Assembly (NCBI GenBank): GCA_964504625.1
Contig: CAZDEK010000023.1
Coordinates: 1 to 10,912, forward strand
From: CAZDEK01 sp964504625
Lineage (GTDB): Bacteria > Patescibacteriota > Saccharimonadia > CAILAD01 > GCA-016700035
Direction of reading: 5' to 3'
Length of the DNA: 10,912 nt
The notes beneath the pieces are model-generated. The model did not search any database, had not been told where the DNA came from, and saw only the letters and a list, made by a program, of their open reading frames with translations. Positions 1 through 6,169 of the stretch are shown here, piece by piece. The first letter of the stretch is position 1. Every line of letters starts with the position of its first letter. The translations under genes were made by a program, and so were the position numbers.

Positions 1-2381
1 GTCTGTACAGCAATGAGCGCGTAGCAAGCTGCGTGACTTTTATTGAAACAATACGCTGCAAAGTCTTCGATCGACGCCCAGAGCTTCTCGACAAAATCTC
101 GATCGGCGTTCGAATGTGTGACGGCACCCTCGATAAAATCCTTCTTCATCTTGGCGATAACTTCAGGGATCTTCTTACCAATCCCCTTGCGTAAAGTGTC
201 GGCTTGACCTCCCGTGAAACCACACAGATCTTTTGAGATCTGCATGACTTGCTCTTGGTAGACTATGATGCCGTACGTTTCTTTTAACGCTGCCTCCATC
301 TTCGGATGGTCAAACGTAATCCGCTCAGGGTTATGCTTCCGGCCGATAAAGTCTTCAATCCACTGCATCGGGCCAGGGCGGTACAGCGCCACCATGGCGA
401 TAATATCCTCAAAACGATCTGGCTTAAGCTCTCGAATGTAGCGCTTCATGCCAGCTGATTCGAGCTGAAATACACCCGTTGTGTCACCGCGCGCCAACAG
501 CTCATACGTCTTTGGGTCGTCGATTGGGATATCGCCGACTTCTATCGTCTTACCGTAGACTTTACGGATAATCCGTAAAGCATTCTTGATAATCGTCAGG
601 TTCGAGAGGCCGAGAAAGTCAAACTTCAAGAGACCCAGATCTTCCATTGTCGTGCCGATGTATTGAGTCGATACGCCGCCTTTCGAGGCTCGTGTCAGCG
701 GTACGTACTCGACCAGTGGTTCCGGCGCGATCACGACGCCAGCGGCATGCGTGCCGGCATTGCGGATGGTGCCCTCGAGCTGCATGGCGATATCAATCAA
801 CCGCTTAGCTCGCGGATTGCCCTCATACTCCTTCTTAAGCTCGGGGTCATCAACGATTGACTTCGCCAGTGGAATGTGGCGACCTTGAATTGGAGCCGGC
901 ACGAGCTTGGCGATCACATCAACTTCGCCATAGGGCATGGCAAGTACCCGGCCGGTGTCACGCACGGCGTTACGCGCCGCCATGACGCCGAAAGTGATAA
1001 TCTGCGCAACCTTCTCCTGGCCATACTTCTCGGTTGCATACGCAATCACCTCTTCACGGCGGTCATCAGCAAAGTCCATATCTATATCCGGCATAGAGAT
1101 ACGGTCAGGGTTGAGAAATCGTTCGAAGAGCAGTTCGTACTTGATCGGATCAAGATCGGTAATATTCGTGACATAGGCCACGATGGATCCAGCCGCCGAA
1201 CCCCGTCCTGGCCCACAGACGATACCCTGGTTCTTCGCCCAGTTAAGGAGATCTGCCACGATCAGAAAGTACCCGTCATACCCCATGCGCGCAATGACTT
1301 CAAGTTCGTATTCGATGCGCTCAACGACCGGCTCAGGAAGCTTGGGCTTTGCAGTCTGCTCGTTATAATGACTGATATCTTCCTTCGGAATATCCCCATA
1401 CCGCCACATGGCCCCTTGATAGACCAGCTCACGCAGATACTCCCGCTCACTCCGCCCCTCTGGCACCTCAAACTTCGGGATAAGAATCTTCCCAAGCTCT
1501 ATTTCAAGATTGCAGCGCTCAGCAATCTTGACGGTGTTAGCAAGGGCGTCGGGATCTTCTGGAAAACGCTCAGCAATGTAGGCGCCATCATGAATCGACA
1601 AATCTTGATCGAGCTTGAAACGGTTAGGATCCTCGATGGTCGAACCGGTTTGGACACACAAGAGGATGTCATGGGCGTAATGCTGCGTCTCCTTTGAGTA
1701 GTGTGCATCGCCCGTCACCACCAAGCCGAGACCGAGCTCTTTGGCAAGCTTACGCAAGCCAGCATTAACTTTATCCTGCGGCTCCCAACCAATATGCGGC
1801 TGCATCTCGAGATAATACTGGTCCTTTCCAAAGACCTGCATGTACCACTCAGCTGTCTTCTTAGCCTCGTCGTAATTATCTGCCAAGAGATGCGTCCCGA
1901 CTTCGCCGCCGATACAGCCAGTCAATGCAATAATCCCTTCGTGATATTGCTCAATAAGATCACGATCGATGCGCGGCTTGTAGTAGAAACCATCGAGATT
2001 TGCAATCGTCGACAAGCGCATGAGGTTTTTATAACCAGTTTCGTTCATGGCCAGGAGTGTGAGGTGATAGGGGCTACGATCCTCACGGGTGCTCTTGTCA
2101 GTATGTTTGCGCGGTGCAACATAAGCTTCCATCCCAATAATGGGTTTGATATCACGCTTCTTGCACTCCTTATAGAACTCAATCGCGCCTGAAAGCGTGC
2201 CATGGTCGGTAATGGCTACCGCTTTCTGCCCCAGCTCTTCCACCCAATCCAGCATAGCCGGTACCTTCTGCAGGCCATCGAGAAGCGAATAATGCGTATG
2301 ATTATGCAGATGGACAAAAGGCACCGACGGCTTTTTCACAGCCGTATCTTGCCCCTTCGTTGTCTCCACCGTATTTGCCAT
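1..2381 (-). CDS. dnaE: DNA polymerase III alpha subunit (5' ~793 codons; 3' end outside window)
   Basis: Catalytic subunit of the replicative polymerase. I translated the minus strand and found one uninterrupted frame from 2381 to the window edge. An N-terminal PHP domain is seen as HLHNHTHYSLLDG (residues 24-36) and ITDHG (57-61). The polymerase part shows GPGRGSAAGS (around 390-400), the metal-binding PDIDMDF (431-437, aspartates 434 and 436 matching the family's D-x-D pair) and FDFLGL (third catalytic Asp near 588). FNKSHAACYAL lies near the edge. Typical DnaE has about 1,100-1,200 residues, so the C-terminal third (tandem HhH, OB fold, clamp-binding region) is missing here. I chose ATG 2381 because GGAAAG lies four bases upstream. 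An in-frame ATG at 2393 would add four residues but has no clear ribosome binding site. The gene is divergent from the 2510 gene; no convincing promoter of its own was seen. Confidence 0.97.
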   Translation of the reverse strand, partial: MANTVETTKGQDTAVKKPSVPFVHLHNHTHYSLLDGLQKVPAMLDWVEELGQKAVAITDHGTLSGAIEFYKECKKRDIKPIIGMEAYVAPRKHTDKSTREDRSPYHLTLLAMNETGYKNLMRLSTIANLDGFYYKPRIDRDLIEQYHEGIIALTGCIGGEVGTHLLADNYDEAKKTAEWYMQVFGKDQYYLEMQPHIGWEPQDKVNAGLRKLAKELGLGLVVTGDAHYSKETQHYAHDILLCVQTGSTIEDPNRFKLDQDLSIHDGAYIAERFPEDPDALANTVKIAERCNLEIELGKILIPKFEVPEGRSEREYLRELVYQGAMWRYGDIPKEDISHYNEQTAKPKLPEPVVERIEYELEVIARMGYDGYFLIVADLLNWAKNQGIVCGPGRGSAAGSIVAYVTNITDLDPIKYELLFERFLNPDRISMPDIDMDFADDRREEVIAYATEKYGQEKVAQIITFGVMAARNAVRDTGRVLAMPYGEVDVIAKLVPAPIQGRHIPLAKSIVDDPELKKEYEGNPRAKRLIDIAMQLEGTIRNAGTHAAGVVIAPEPLVEYVPLTRASKGGVSTQYIGTTMEDLGLLKFDFLGLSNLTIIKNALRIIRKVYGKTIEVGDIPIDDPKTYELLARGDTTGVFQLESAGMKRYIRELKPDRFEDIIAMVALYRPGPMQWIEDFIGRKHNPERITFDHPKMEAALKETYGIIVYQEQVMQISKDLCGFTGGQADTLRKGIGKKIPEVIAKMKKDFIEGAVTHSNADRDFVEKLWASIEDFAAYCFNKSHAACYALIAVQ
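560..580. repeat. 21-nt inverted repeat inside dnaE
   Basis: Two perfect 10-base arms, CTTTACGGAT and ATCCGTAAAG, flank a single central base. On the dnaE strand this encodes part of the segment LRIIRKV between the catalytic FDFLGL motif and the next conserved block. The one-base centre means that a DNA-binding site or a hairpin with an opened centre is more likely than a tight RNA stem. No partner copy was seen in the window, so it may be coincidence. Confidence 0.5.
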
Positions 2382-2422
2382 ATCACTTTCCATTCTACGC
2401 TATCGACGTGAGCGTTTTAAGG

Positions 2423-2451
2423 TTGACTTATCTGTTATTTTATGCTATTAT
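2423..2451 (+). promoter_or_regulatory. Sigma70-type promoter for the HTH-like/GHKL operon
   Basis: TTGACT (2423-2428), a 17-base spacer, and TATTAT (2446-2451) preceded by TG plus one base (extended -10). Transcription would start near 2458, about 50 bases before the ATG at 2510. The same hexamers and spacer recur at 5059-5087. It lies in the 128-base divergent gap between dnaE and the 2510 gene. Confidence 0.75.
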
Positions 2452-2468
2452 TGGCCCCATCTTCACTC

Positions 2469-2489
2469 TTGTGAGGAAAACCTTCACAA
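2469..2489 (+). promoter_or_regulatory. Leader inverted repeat upstream of the 2510 gene
   Basis: TTGTGAGG (2469-2476), AAAA, then CCTTCACAA (2481-2489) form an imperfect inverted repeat: eight pairs with one bulged T. It sits between the predicted transcription start and the AGGAGG ribosome binding site, so it could be an operator or an RNA leader stem. The neighbouring GTGAG/CTCAC and repeated CTTCAC words allow other pairings, which is why confidence is low. Confidence 0.35.
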
Positions 2490-2509
2490 CTCACTACCAG
2501 GAGGGGCGT

Positions 2510-3256
2510 ATGCCTCAACCATCAGGTGAATTGCTGCGCTCGCTCCTCGAGCAGCAGCCCGAACTGCGATCAGAAGTCCGTGACTTCTGTGGCGTAAATA
2601 GCAGCACGGTACGTACCTGGATCCTGGGGACAAACCCCAAGGGTCTGGTGCAAGCCAAGCTGTTCGTCTTCCTCATCCGGGCCGGCTTCACGCCACTCGA
2701 GATCTCGAAGACTGATCAGAACCTGATCCGCCTCATGGCACTCGTAGCCAACGGCTACATCGTGTCGACCGACGCGGTCAAGGTTCTCGGCTCCACGTCT
2801 CCCACGGATCAACAACTCTGGCGCTGGTTCCGCAATGCCATCACACCGCTGCCGCCGGCCATGCAAAAACTGGCCGACTGGCTTAGCGAGTCTGATGATA
2901 GCGGCTCGTCCCGCGCCCAGTTGGCAGATCGCCTGCTAACCCTCCCCATCCCGGGGATGACAACTCAGGAGCAGAGTCTGACCCCGCCTGCCAACCAGCC
3001 CATGATGCAGCCCACGCCAGTCGTGCCGACTGCGTCCAGCAATGGTTCGGCGGGCAACGAGGTTGTCATCAAGAACCTCGCCAGCCTGCTCGAAGCCGTC
3101 TACCCTCTCGCCAAGCGCGCAGAGGCAGATGACTTCAGCGATGCCGATCGGCAACGTCTGCGAGCCATCGTCGGCGAAGACCAGTTCTTCCGTCTGACGA
3201 ATGCTCTGACCCGGCTCTCCGGAGCCAAAGCCCGTTCGTATACCCAATCCATCTAG
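2510..3256 (+). CDS. Hypothetical protein with HTH-like N-terminal segments (248 aa)
   Basis: Not recognised as a named family. The start is set by AGGAGGGG at 2499-2506, five bases after AGGAGG to the ATG. An in-frame upstream start at 2360 is unlikely because it lies before the promoter and runs over the dnaE start. Residues ~18-55 (LRSEVRDFCGVNSSTVRTW, then a hydrophobic helix) look like a helix-turn-helix. Residues ~70-115 (ALVANGYIVSTDAVKVLG followed by LWRWFRN) look like a second, related helical unit. A Pro/Gln/Thr-rich linker (~150-185) leads to a helical C-terminal region (~190-240) containing DDFSDADRQRLRAIVG. No signal peptide or membrane segment is seen. A 29-base gap separates it from the GHKL gene, so the two are probably co-transcribed. 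DNA binding is inferred from the HTH-like pattern only. Confidence 0.85.
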   Translation: MPQPSGELLRSLLEQQPELRSEVRDFCGVNSSTVRTWILGTNPKGLVQAKLFVFLIRAGFTPLEISKTDQNLIRLMALVANGYIVSTDAVKVLGSTSPTDQQLWRWFRNAITPLPPAMQKLADWLSESDDSGSSRAQLADRLLTLPIPGMTTQEQSLTPPANQPMMQPTPVVPTASSNGSAGNEVVIKNLASLLEAVYPLAKRAEADDFSDADRQRLRAIVGEDQFFRLTNALTRLSGAKARSYTQSI

Positions 3257-3285
3257 AGCTAGCCCCAAACCCTAAGGAGTACGGC

Positions 3286-4983
3286 ATGACCCGCCGTCGT
3301 AAGCGTCCCCAGTCCAACCAGGGAGCCGACAAGACTCCCGCGACCTCGCCGAAGCCGGCGCCCATCAGGCACCGACTCGACGTGAACATGGGCAAGGTGA
3401 TCCTTCACCTGGCCAAGTCCACGTACACCACGCTTATTGCCGTGATTGTCGAGGCCGTGCAGAACGCCCTCGATGCCAAGGCAACCGATATCTGGATCGC
3501 CGTGGATGAACGGAAGCGGATCATCGTCGTCGCCGACAACGGCGAGGGCGTGACTCCGGAGAAGTTCACCCAGGCACTCCTGAGCATCGGCCAGGGCATC
3601 AAGCAGCCGGGTTCGCTCGGTCGCTTCGGCCTGGGGCTCATCAGCCCGCTCGACAAGTGCGAGTACTTCACCTTCTCATCCCGTGAGCCGGGAGCGACCA
3701 CCGGTTACCGGTGGACGTTCAAGGCGAAGGACATCGAGAAGATGGCCAGTGAGCCGGAGATCCCCTGTGCCAAGGCGAAGTGGGATGATCTGATGCAGTA
3801 CAACACTGCCGTCCGGATCAACCACTACACCACGGACACTCAGACCGCAGCCATGACGGCTGAGCGGATCGGTGCCCAGGTGCAGGCCAAGCTCGGCCCG
3901 GCCATGCGCAAGCTCGGCGTCACTTGCCATCTGGAGTTTGCGGACACCGAGGGCATGCGTACGACACGCGTCATCGAACCGCACAGCTTCAGTGGTGAGC
4001 CGTTCGAGGTGCAGACCTACACCGAGCCGGACGCCGGCGATGTGGAGTTCGAGCTGTACCGCGCCCCGAAGACGACGAGTGGCCGCAAGGGCACTGTCAT
4101 GTTCTCGGAGATGGAATCGCTCTACCCGATCACCCTGTCGGAGTTCCTCCGTCAGGCCAGCGATTGGTTGAGCGAGGATGTCAAGAAGGCGCTCAAGTCC
4201 GGCTACTTCGAAGGCATCATCCGTGCCAAGAACGTGGAACTGCACCCGAACCGCAAGAAGTTCGTCTGGAACGATGCGGTCGTCGGGCTCTGCATCGCCA
4301 TCGAGCAGTGGTACAAGGACATCGGCCACGAGCTCTACACCGATGAGCGGGTCCAGGAGCAGGAGATTCGCCTCCAGCGCCTGGGCGTGCAGACGCTCGA
4401 ACGCCTCAAGGAGCTGTTGAAGCTCGAGGAGTCCGAGCACCTGCGCCGCATCATCGAGAGCTTGCACGTCGGCACCATCGGATCCGGCCACACCGAGCTC
4501 GAGGGCGAAGGTGAGACCGAGCAGCCGGGACTGCGTTCCGGTCAGGGTGGTGCTGGCAAGAAGCGCAACCGTGATGGCTCGACGACGCCGCGCCCCACGG
4601 GGGGCAGGCGTCAGCCCGAACGGACCGGCGACAAGCCGGGTGTCTCCTATGGCCCCGAGGGTCAGCGCCGCAAGGTGGTGCACGACTCCTCGACTGGCAT
4701 CAGCATCTGTCATGAGATCCTGCCCGGTTCCGACCGGCTGTGGGAGATTGACGACACGACGGCAACCATCTACATCAACGTGCGGCATCCCGTGTTCCTC
4801 CTCGTGGAGCACGCCGACACGTACATCCTGCAGCTGCAGGAATGGATCGTGCTCCAGGCACTGTCCATGCTGATGTTCCCCGTCGAGAGCCGCGAGCTCC
4901 TGCACGACTACTCCGATAGCTACGCGAGGGAGTACGTCACCGTCTCGATCCTTGGATCGCGACAGCGCCGCCGCGGCACCTGA
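3286..4983 (+). CDS. GHKL (Hsp90/MutL-type) ATPase, 565 aa
   Basis: The ATP-binding Bergerat fold is visible. The N-box is EAVQNALDA (E56, N60, D63), motif I is ADNGEGV (D84, G86, G88), and the glycine-rich lid is GRFGLGLIS (112-120), closer to Hsp90's GQFGVGFYS than to MutL's GFRGEAL. E56 occupies the position of the hydrolysis glutamate of Hsp90 and MutL. Residues ~150-340 probably form the middle/transducer region; HPNRKKFVW follows at ~323-331. A helical stretch (~355-400) comes next. A Gly/Arg/Thr-rich low-complexity linker (~410-465) precedes a final ~95-residue domain of unknown type. No membrane segment, phosphoacceptor or HATPase-kinase H-box is seen, so a histidine kinase is unlikely. 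The start is set by AAGGAG at 3274-3279. Base composition is high (41 of 60 G/C at 4021-4080), with nearly all Lys as AAG. Substrate and role are unknown. Confidence 0.9.
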   Translation: MTRRRKRPQSNQGADKTPATSPKPAPIRHRLDVNMGKVILHLAKSTYTTLIAVIVEAVQNALDAKATDIWIAVDERKRIIVVADNGEGVTPEKFTQALLSIGQGIKQPGSLGRFGLGLISPLDKCEYFTFSSREPGATTGYRWTFKAKDIEKMASEPEIPCAKAKWDDLMQYNTAVRINHYTTDTQTAAMTAERIGAQVQAKLGPAMRKLGVTCHLEFADTEGMRTTRVIEPHSFSGEPFEVQTYTEPDAGDVEFELYRAPKTTSGRKGTVMFSEMESLYPITLSEFLRQASDWLSEDVKKALKSGYFEGIIRAKNVELHPNRKKFVWNDAVVGLCIAIEQWYKDIGHELYTDERVQEQEIRLQRLGVQTLERLKELLKLEESEHLRRIIESLHVGTIGSGHTELEGEGETEQPGLRSGQGGAGKKRNRDGSTTPRPTGGRRQPERTGDKPGVSYGPEGQRRKVVHDSSTGISICHEILPGSDRLWEIDDTTATIYINVRHPVFLLVEHADTYILQLQEWIVLQALSMLMFPVESRELLHDYSDSYAREYVTVSILGSRQRRRGT

Positions 4984-4996
4984 GTCCCTGTGAGTT

Positions 4997-5038
4997 GGCC
5001 GGGTTTGGTATCACTACCAGACCCGGCCTTATTTTTTT
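4997..5038 (+). terminator. Strong intrinsic terminator after the GHKL ATPase gene
   Basis: The stem arms are 4997-5010 and 5015-5028: 14 pairs including one G-T wobble, with a TCAC loop. A T-rich tail, TTATTTTTTT, follows at 5029-5038. It starts 13 bases after the TGA at 4981-4983. It separates the two-gene unit from the 5119 gene, which has its own promoter. Confidence 0.93.
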
Positions 5039-5058
5039 AAATGCCATTTTTCCGATAA

Positions 5059-5087
5059 TTGACTGAAGAACTTTGAGATGGTATTAT
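5059..5087 (+). promoter_or_regulatory. Sigma70-type promoter for the 5119 gene
   Basis: TTGACT (5059-5064), 17-base spacer, TATTAT (5082-5087). Hexamers and spacing match the promoter at 2423-2451 exactly, although the spacer sequences differ. Transcription would start near 5094, giving a leader of about 25 bases before the ATG at 5119. AT-rich DNA lies upstream, after the preceding terminator. Confidence 0.75.
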
Positions 5088-5102
5088 AACTATTCTGCAC
5101 CT

Positions 5103-5115
5103 TCTCCTGAGGAGA
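5103..5115 (+). promoter_or_regulatory. Palindrome overlapping the ribosome binding site of the 5119 gene
   Basis: TCTCCT (5103-5108), a central G, then AGGAGA (5110-5115). The right arm is the Shine-Dalgarno sequence, four to five bases before ATG 5119. With a one-base centre the arms cannot fold fully in RNA, but the DNA site could bind a dimeric repressor. Part of the symmetry may simply reflect a CTCC beside the GGAG. Confidence 0.35.
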
Positions 5116-5118
5116 GTT

Positions 5119-5811
5119 ATGACCCATACTCAATACCCCTCGATCAGTCTCACTCAGACGCGCGTCGCGATCAACAAGCTTGATCAGCGCCTAGCCCGAG
5201 CTGGTAAGAACTGGCTGGCCAAGAGTGCCCTTGTTTTCCTCGACCGACCTGGCAACATGGTCTACGCCCAACGTGGCGATCTGGCACCCAGTGCCTCTCT
5301 CCAAGATGCCCACGATCGAGCTCGCACTGCCTTGCTCACACCCGACCAACCTGGTGCCGGAGCCGTGTTGATTCGACGCGGAGATGGCATGCAGCTTGGA
5401 GCCATTGGCGTCTTTGGCCCGGACTCACCTTCGAGCCATCTGATGGCCTGCATCCTCTGCGAGTTCATCTTCGATCCAAGCTTGCCCGAGGAATTCCTCG
5501 CACCGCTCATCGAAGAGCACTTTACGAGACAAGGGTTTGAACCTCCTGAGATGCCGCACGCAAGGATCTTTGGAGCCTCCTCCCAAGCGGGACTAGCGGC
5601 CGTCATCGCGGGTGCTGCTCATCAGGATCTGCTCCCGGGCGGAGTCTGGGGCTGGCCATCGCCGCTCGAGTCCGAGCTGCCACAGCCGCATCCTGGAACG
5701 CGCCTCATCGACACCGATGATATCCCCCGCGGTTCAGCACAGCTGGGCATCGTTCGCAAAGAGTCGAGGCCGGAGTACGCATACCCTGATCCCCCTCGAA
5801 CCGAGGACTGA
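5119..5811 (+). CDS. Protein with GlcG/HbpS-like N-terminal domain, 230 aa
   Basis: Residues ~10-118 resemble the GlcG/HbpS (DUF336, haem-degrading-type) family. They start with SLTQTRVAINKLDQRLARAG, continue with LVFLDRPGNMVYA (39-51), LQDAHDRARTAL (61-72) and a glycine-rich AGAVLIRRGDG-MQLGAIGVFGP (~80-101), and then SSHLMACILCEF. Members of that family bind small ligands or haem and act in sensing or as accessory proteins; that role is not shown here. The last ~110 residues are an extension I do not recognise, ending in a Pro-rich acidic tail. No signal peptide or membrane segment is seen, so it is probably cytoplasmic, unlike secreted HbpS. The start is set by AGGAG at 5110-5114. It has its own promoter, matching that of the upstream two-gene unit. 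The family call is by eye from motif order. Confidence 0.85.
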   Translation: MTHTQYPSISLTQTRVAINKLDQRLARAGKNWLAKSALVFLDRPGNMVYAQRGDLAPSASLQDAHDRARTALLTPDQPGAGAVLIRRGDGMQLGAIGVFGPDSPSSHLMACILCEFIFDPSLPEEFLAPLIEEHFTRQGFEPPEMPHARIFGASSQAGLAAVIAGAAHQDLLPGGVWGWPSPLESELPQPHPGTRLIDTDDIPRGSAQLGIVRKESRPEYAYPDPPRTED

Positions 5812-5821
5812 TCACAACCCA

Positions 5822-5849
5822 CAGCGGGTACCTATCTAGGTACCCGCTG
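5822..5849. terminator. Convergent-end hairpin, possible bidirectional terminator
   Basis: CAGCGGGTACCT and AGGTACCCGCTG form a perfect 12-bp stem with an ATCT loop. It lies 10 bases after the stop of the 5119 gene and 26 bases from the stop of the minus-strand operon at 5876. Neither side has a proper T run (plus side CTTCATTATC; minus side TGGGTTGTG), so it is a weak intrinsic terminator by textbook criteria, or a transcript-end stabiliser. Confidence 0.65.
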
Positions 5850-5852
5850 CTT

Positions 5853-5866
5853 CATTATCGATAATG
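5853..5866. repeat. 14-bp perfect palindrome next to the convergent hairpin
   Basis: CATTATCGATAATG reads identically on both strands. It falls three bases after the hairpin and nine bases before the minus-strand stop at 5876-5878. A single perfect 14-bp palindrome is close to what chance gives in a window of this size, so its function is uncertain. Confidence 0.4.
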
Positions 5867-5875
5867 TACAAGTAT

Positions 5876-6169
5876 TTATTTGGCTTGAGATTGCTGTACG
5901 CTTTGCTCTATTTGCAGAACAAAGTCACCAATATAAGGAATCCCACCAAAAACCGTCACCGCCCACCCGAGCAAAACAACTATGAGCGCCACCCCGATAG
6001 TCAGCCCGATGCCCCGATACACGCCTGCTCGAAAATTCAACCAAGCGAAGCGCCAGCGATCATTCAGAAGCTCGACAAACTCTTCAGCCCCAACCAAGCC
6101 AGCCGCTTTTTGTGCGGCATCGACTTGCTGAGCTTTCGTGGAGCTCTGACTACTTTTTCGCGCCGCCAC
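5876..6169 (-). CDS. DUF5665-type small membrane protein
   Basis: The core reads AEEFVELLNDRWRFAWLNF, a Gly-rich amphipathic turn (RAGVYRGIGLTIG), then one hydrophobic segment (GVALIVVLLGWAVTVFGG) and IPYIGDFVLQIEQSVQQ. This order is typical of DUF5665, a short single-membrane-span family with no known function. The start is uncertain. I use GTG 6169 (97 aa), with AAGG upstream and a 20-base overlap with the YtxH-like gene. A TTG at 6220 would give 114 aa but would overlap the neighbour by 71 bases and lacks a good ribosome binding site. The N-terminal part is Ser/Gln/Ala-rich and is probably a flexible cytoplasmic tail. It is the last gene of the seven-gene minus-strand operon. Confidence 0.78.
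   Translation of the reverse strand: MAARKSSQSSTKAQQVDAAQKAAGLVGAEEFVELLNDRWRFAWLNFRAGVYRGIGLTIGVALIVVLLGWAVTVFGGIPYIGDFVLQIEQSVQQSQAK

Noticed and set aside
876..1697. Open plus-strand frame of 273 codons within the dnaE region
   Set aside because: It is antisense to continuous, motif-bearing dnaE coding sequence and shows no recognisable domain.
2393..2421. Possible dnaE promoter TTAAAA-17-TAGAAT on the minus strand
   Set aside because: Transcription would start only about five bases before ATG 2381, leaving the GGAAAG ribosome binding site outside the transcript; the hexamers are also weak.
2360..2509. 50-codon upstream extension of the HTH-like gene
   Set aside because: It begins before the promoter at 2423-2451 and overlaps the dnaE start; the strong AGGAGG site fixes the start at 2510.
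3676..4905. Long open minus-strand frame of ~409 codons opposite the GHKL ATPase gene
   Set aside because: It is antisense to a clear ATPase, its composition (Leu/Val/Arg/Asp-rich, no motif) is that of a shadow frame in GC-rich DNA, and it has no promoter or ribosome binding site.
3286..4983. Assignment of the GHKL ATPase as MutL or a histidine kinase
   Set aside because: The lid motif is Hsp90-like GRFGLGLIS, not GFRGEAL, and there is no H-box, response-regulator neighbour or MutS gene.
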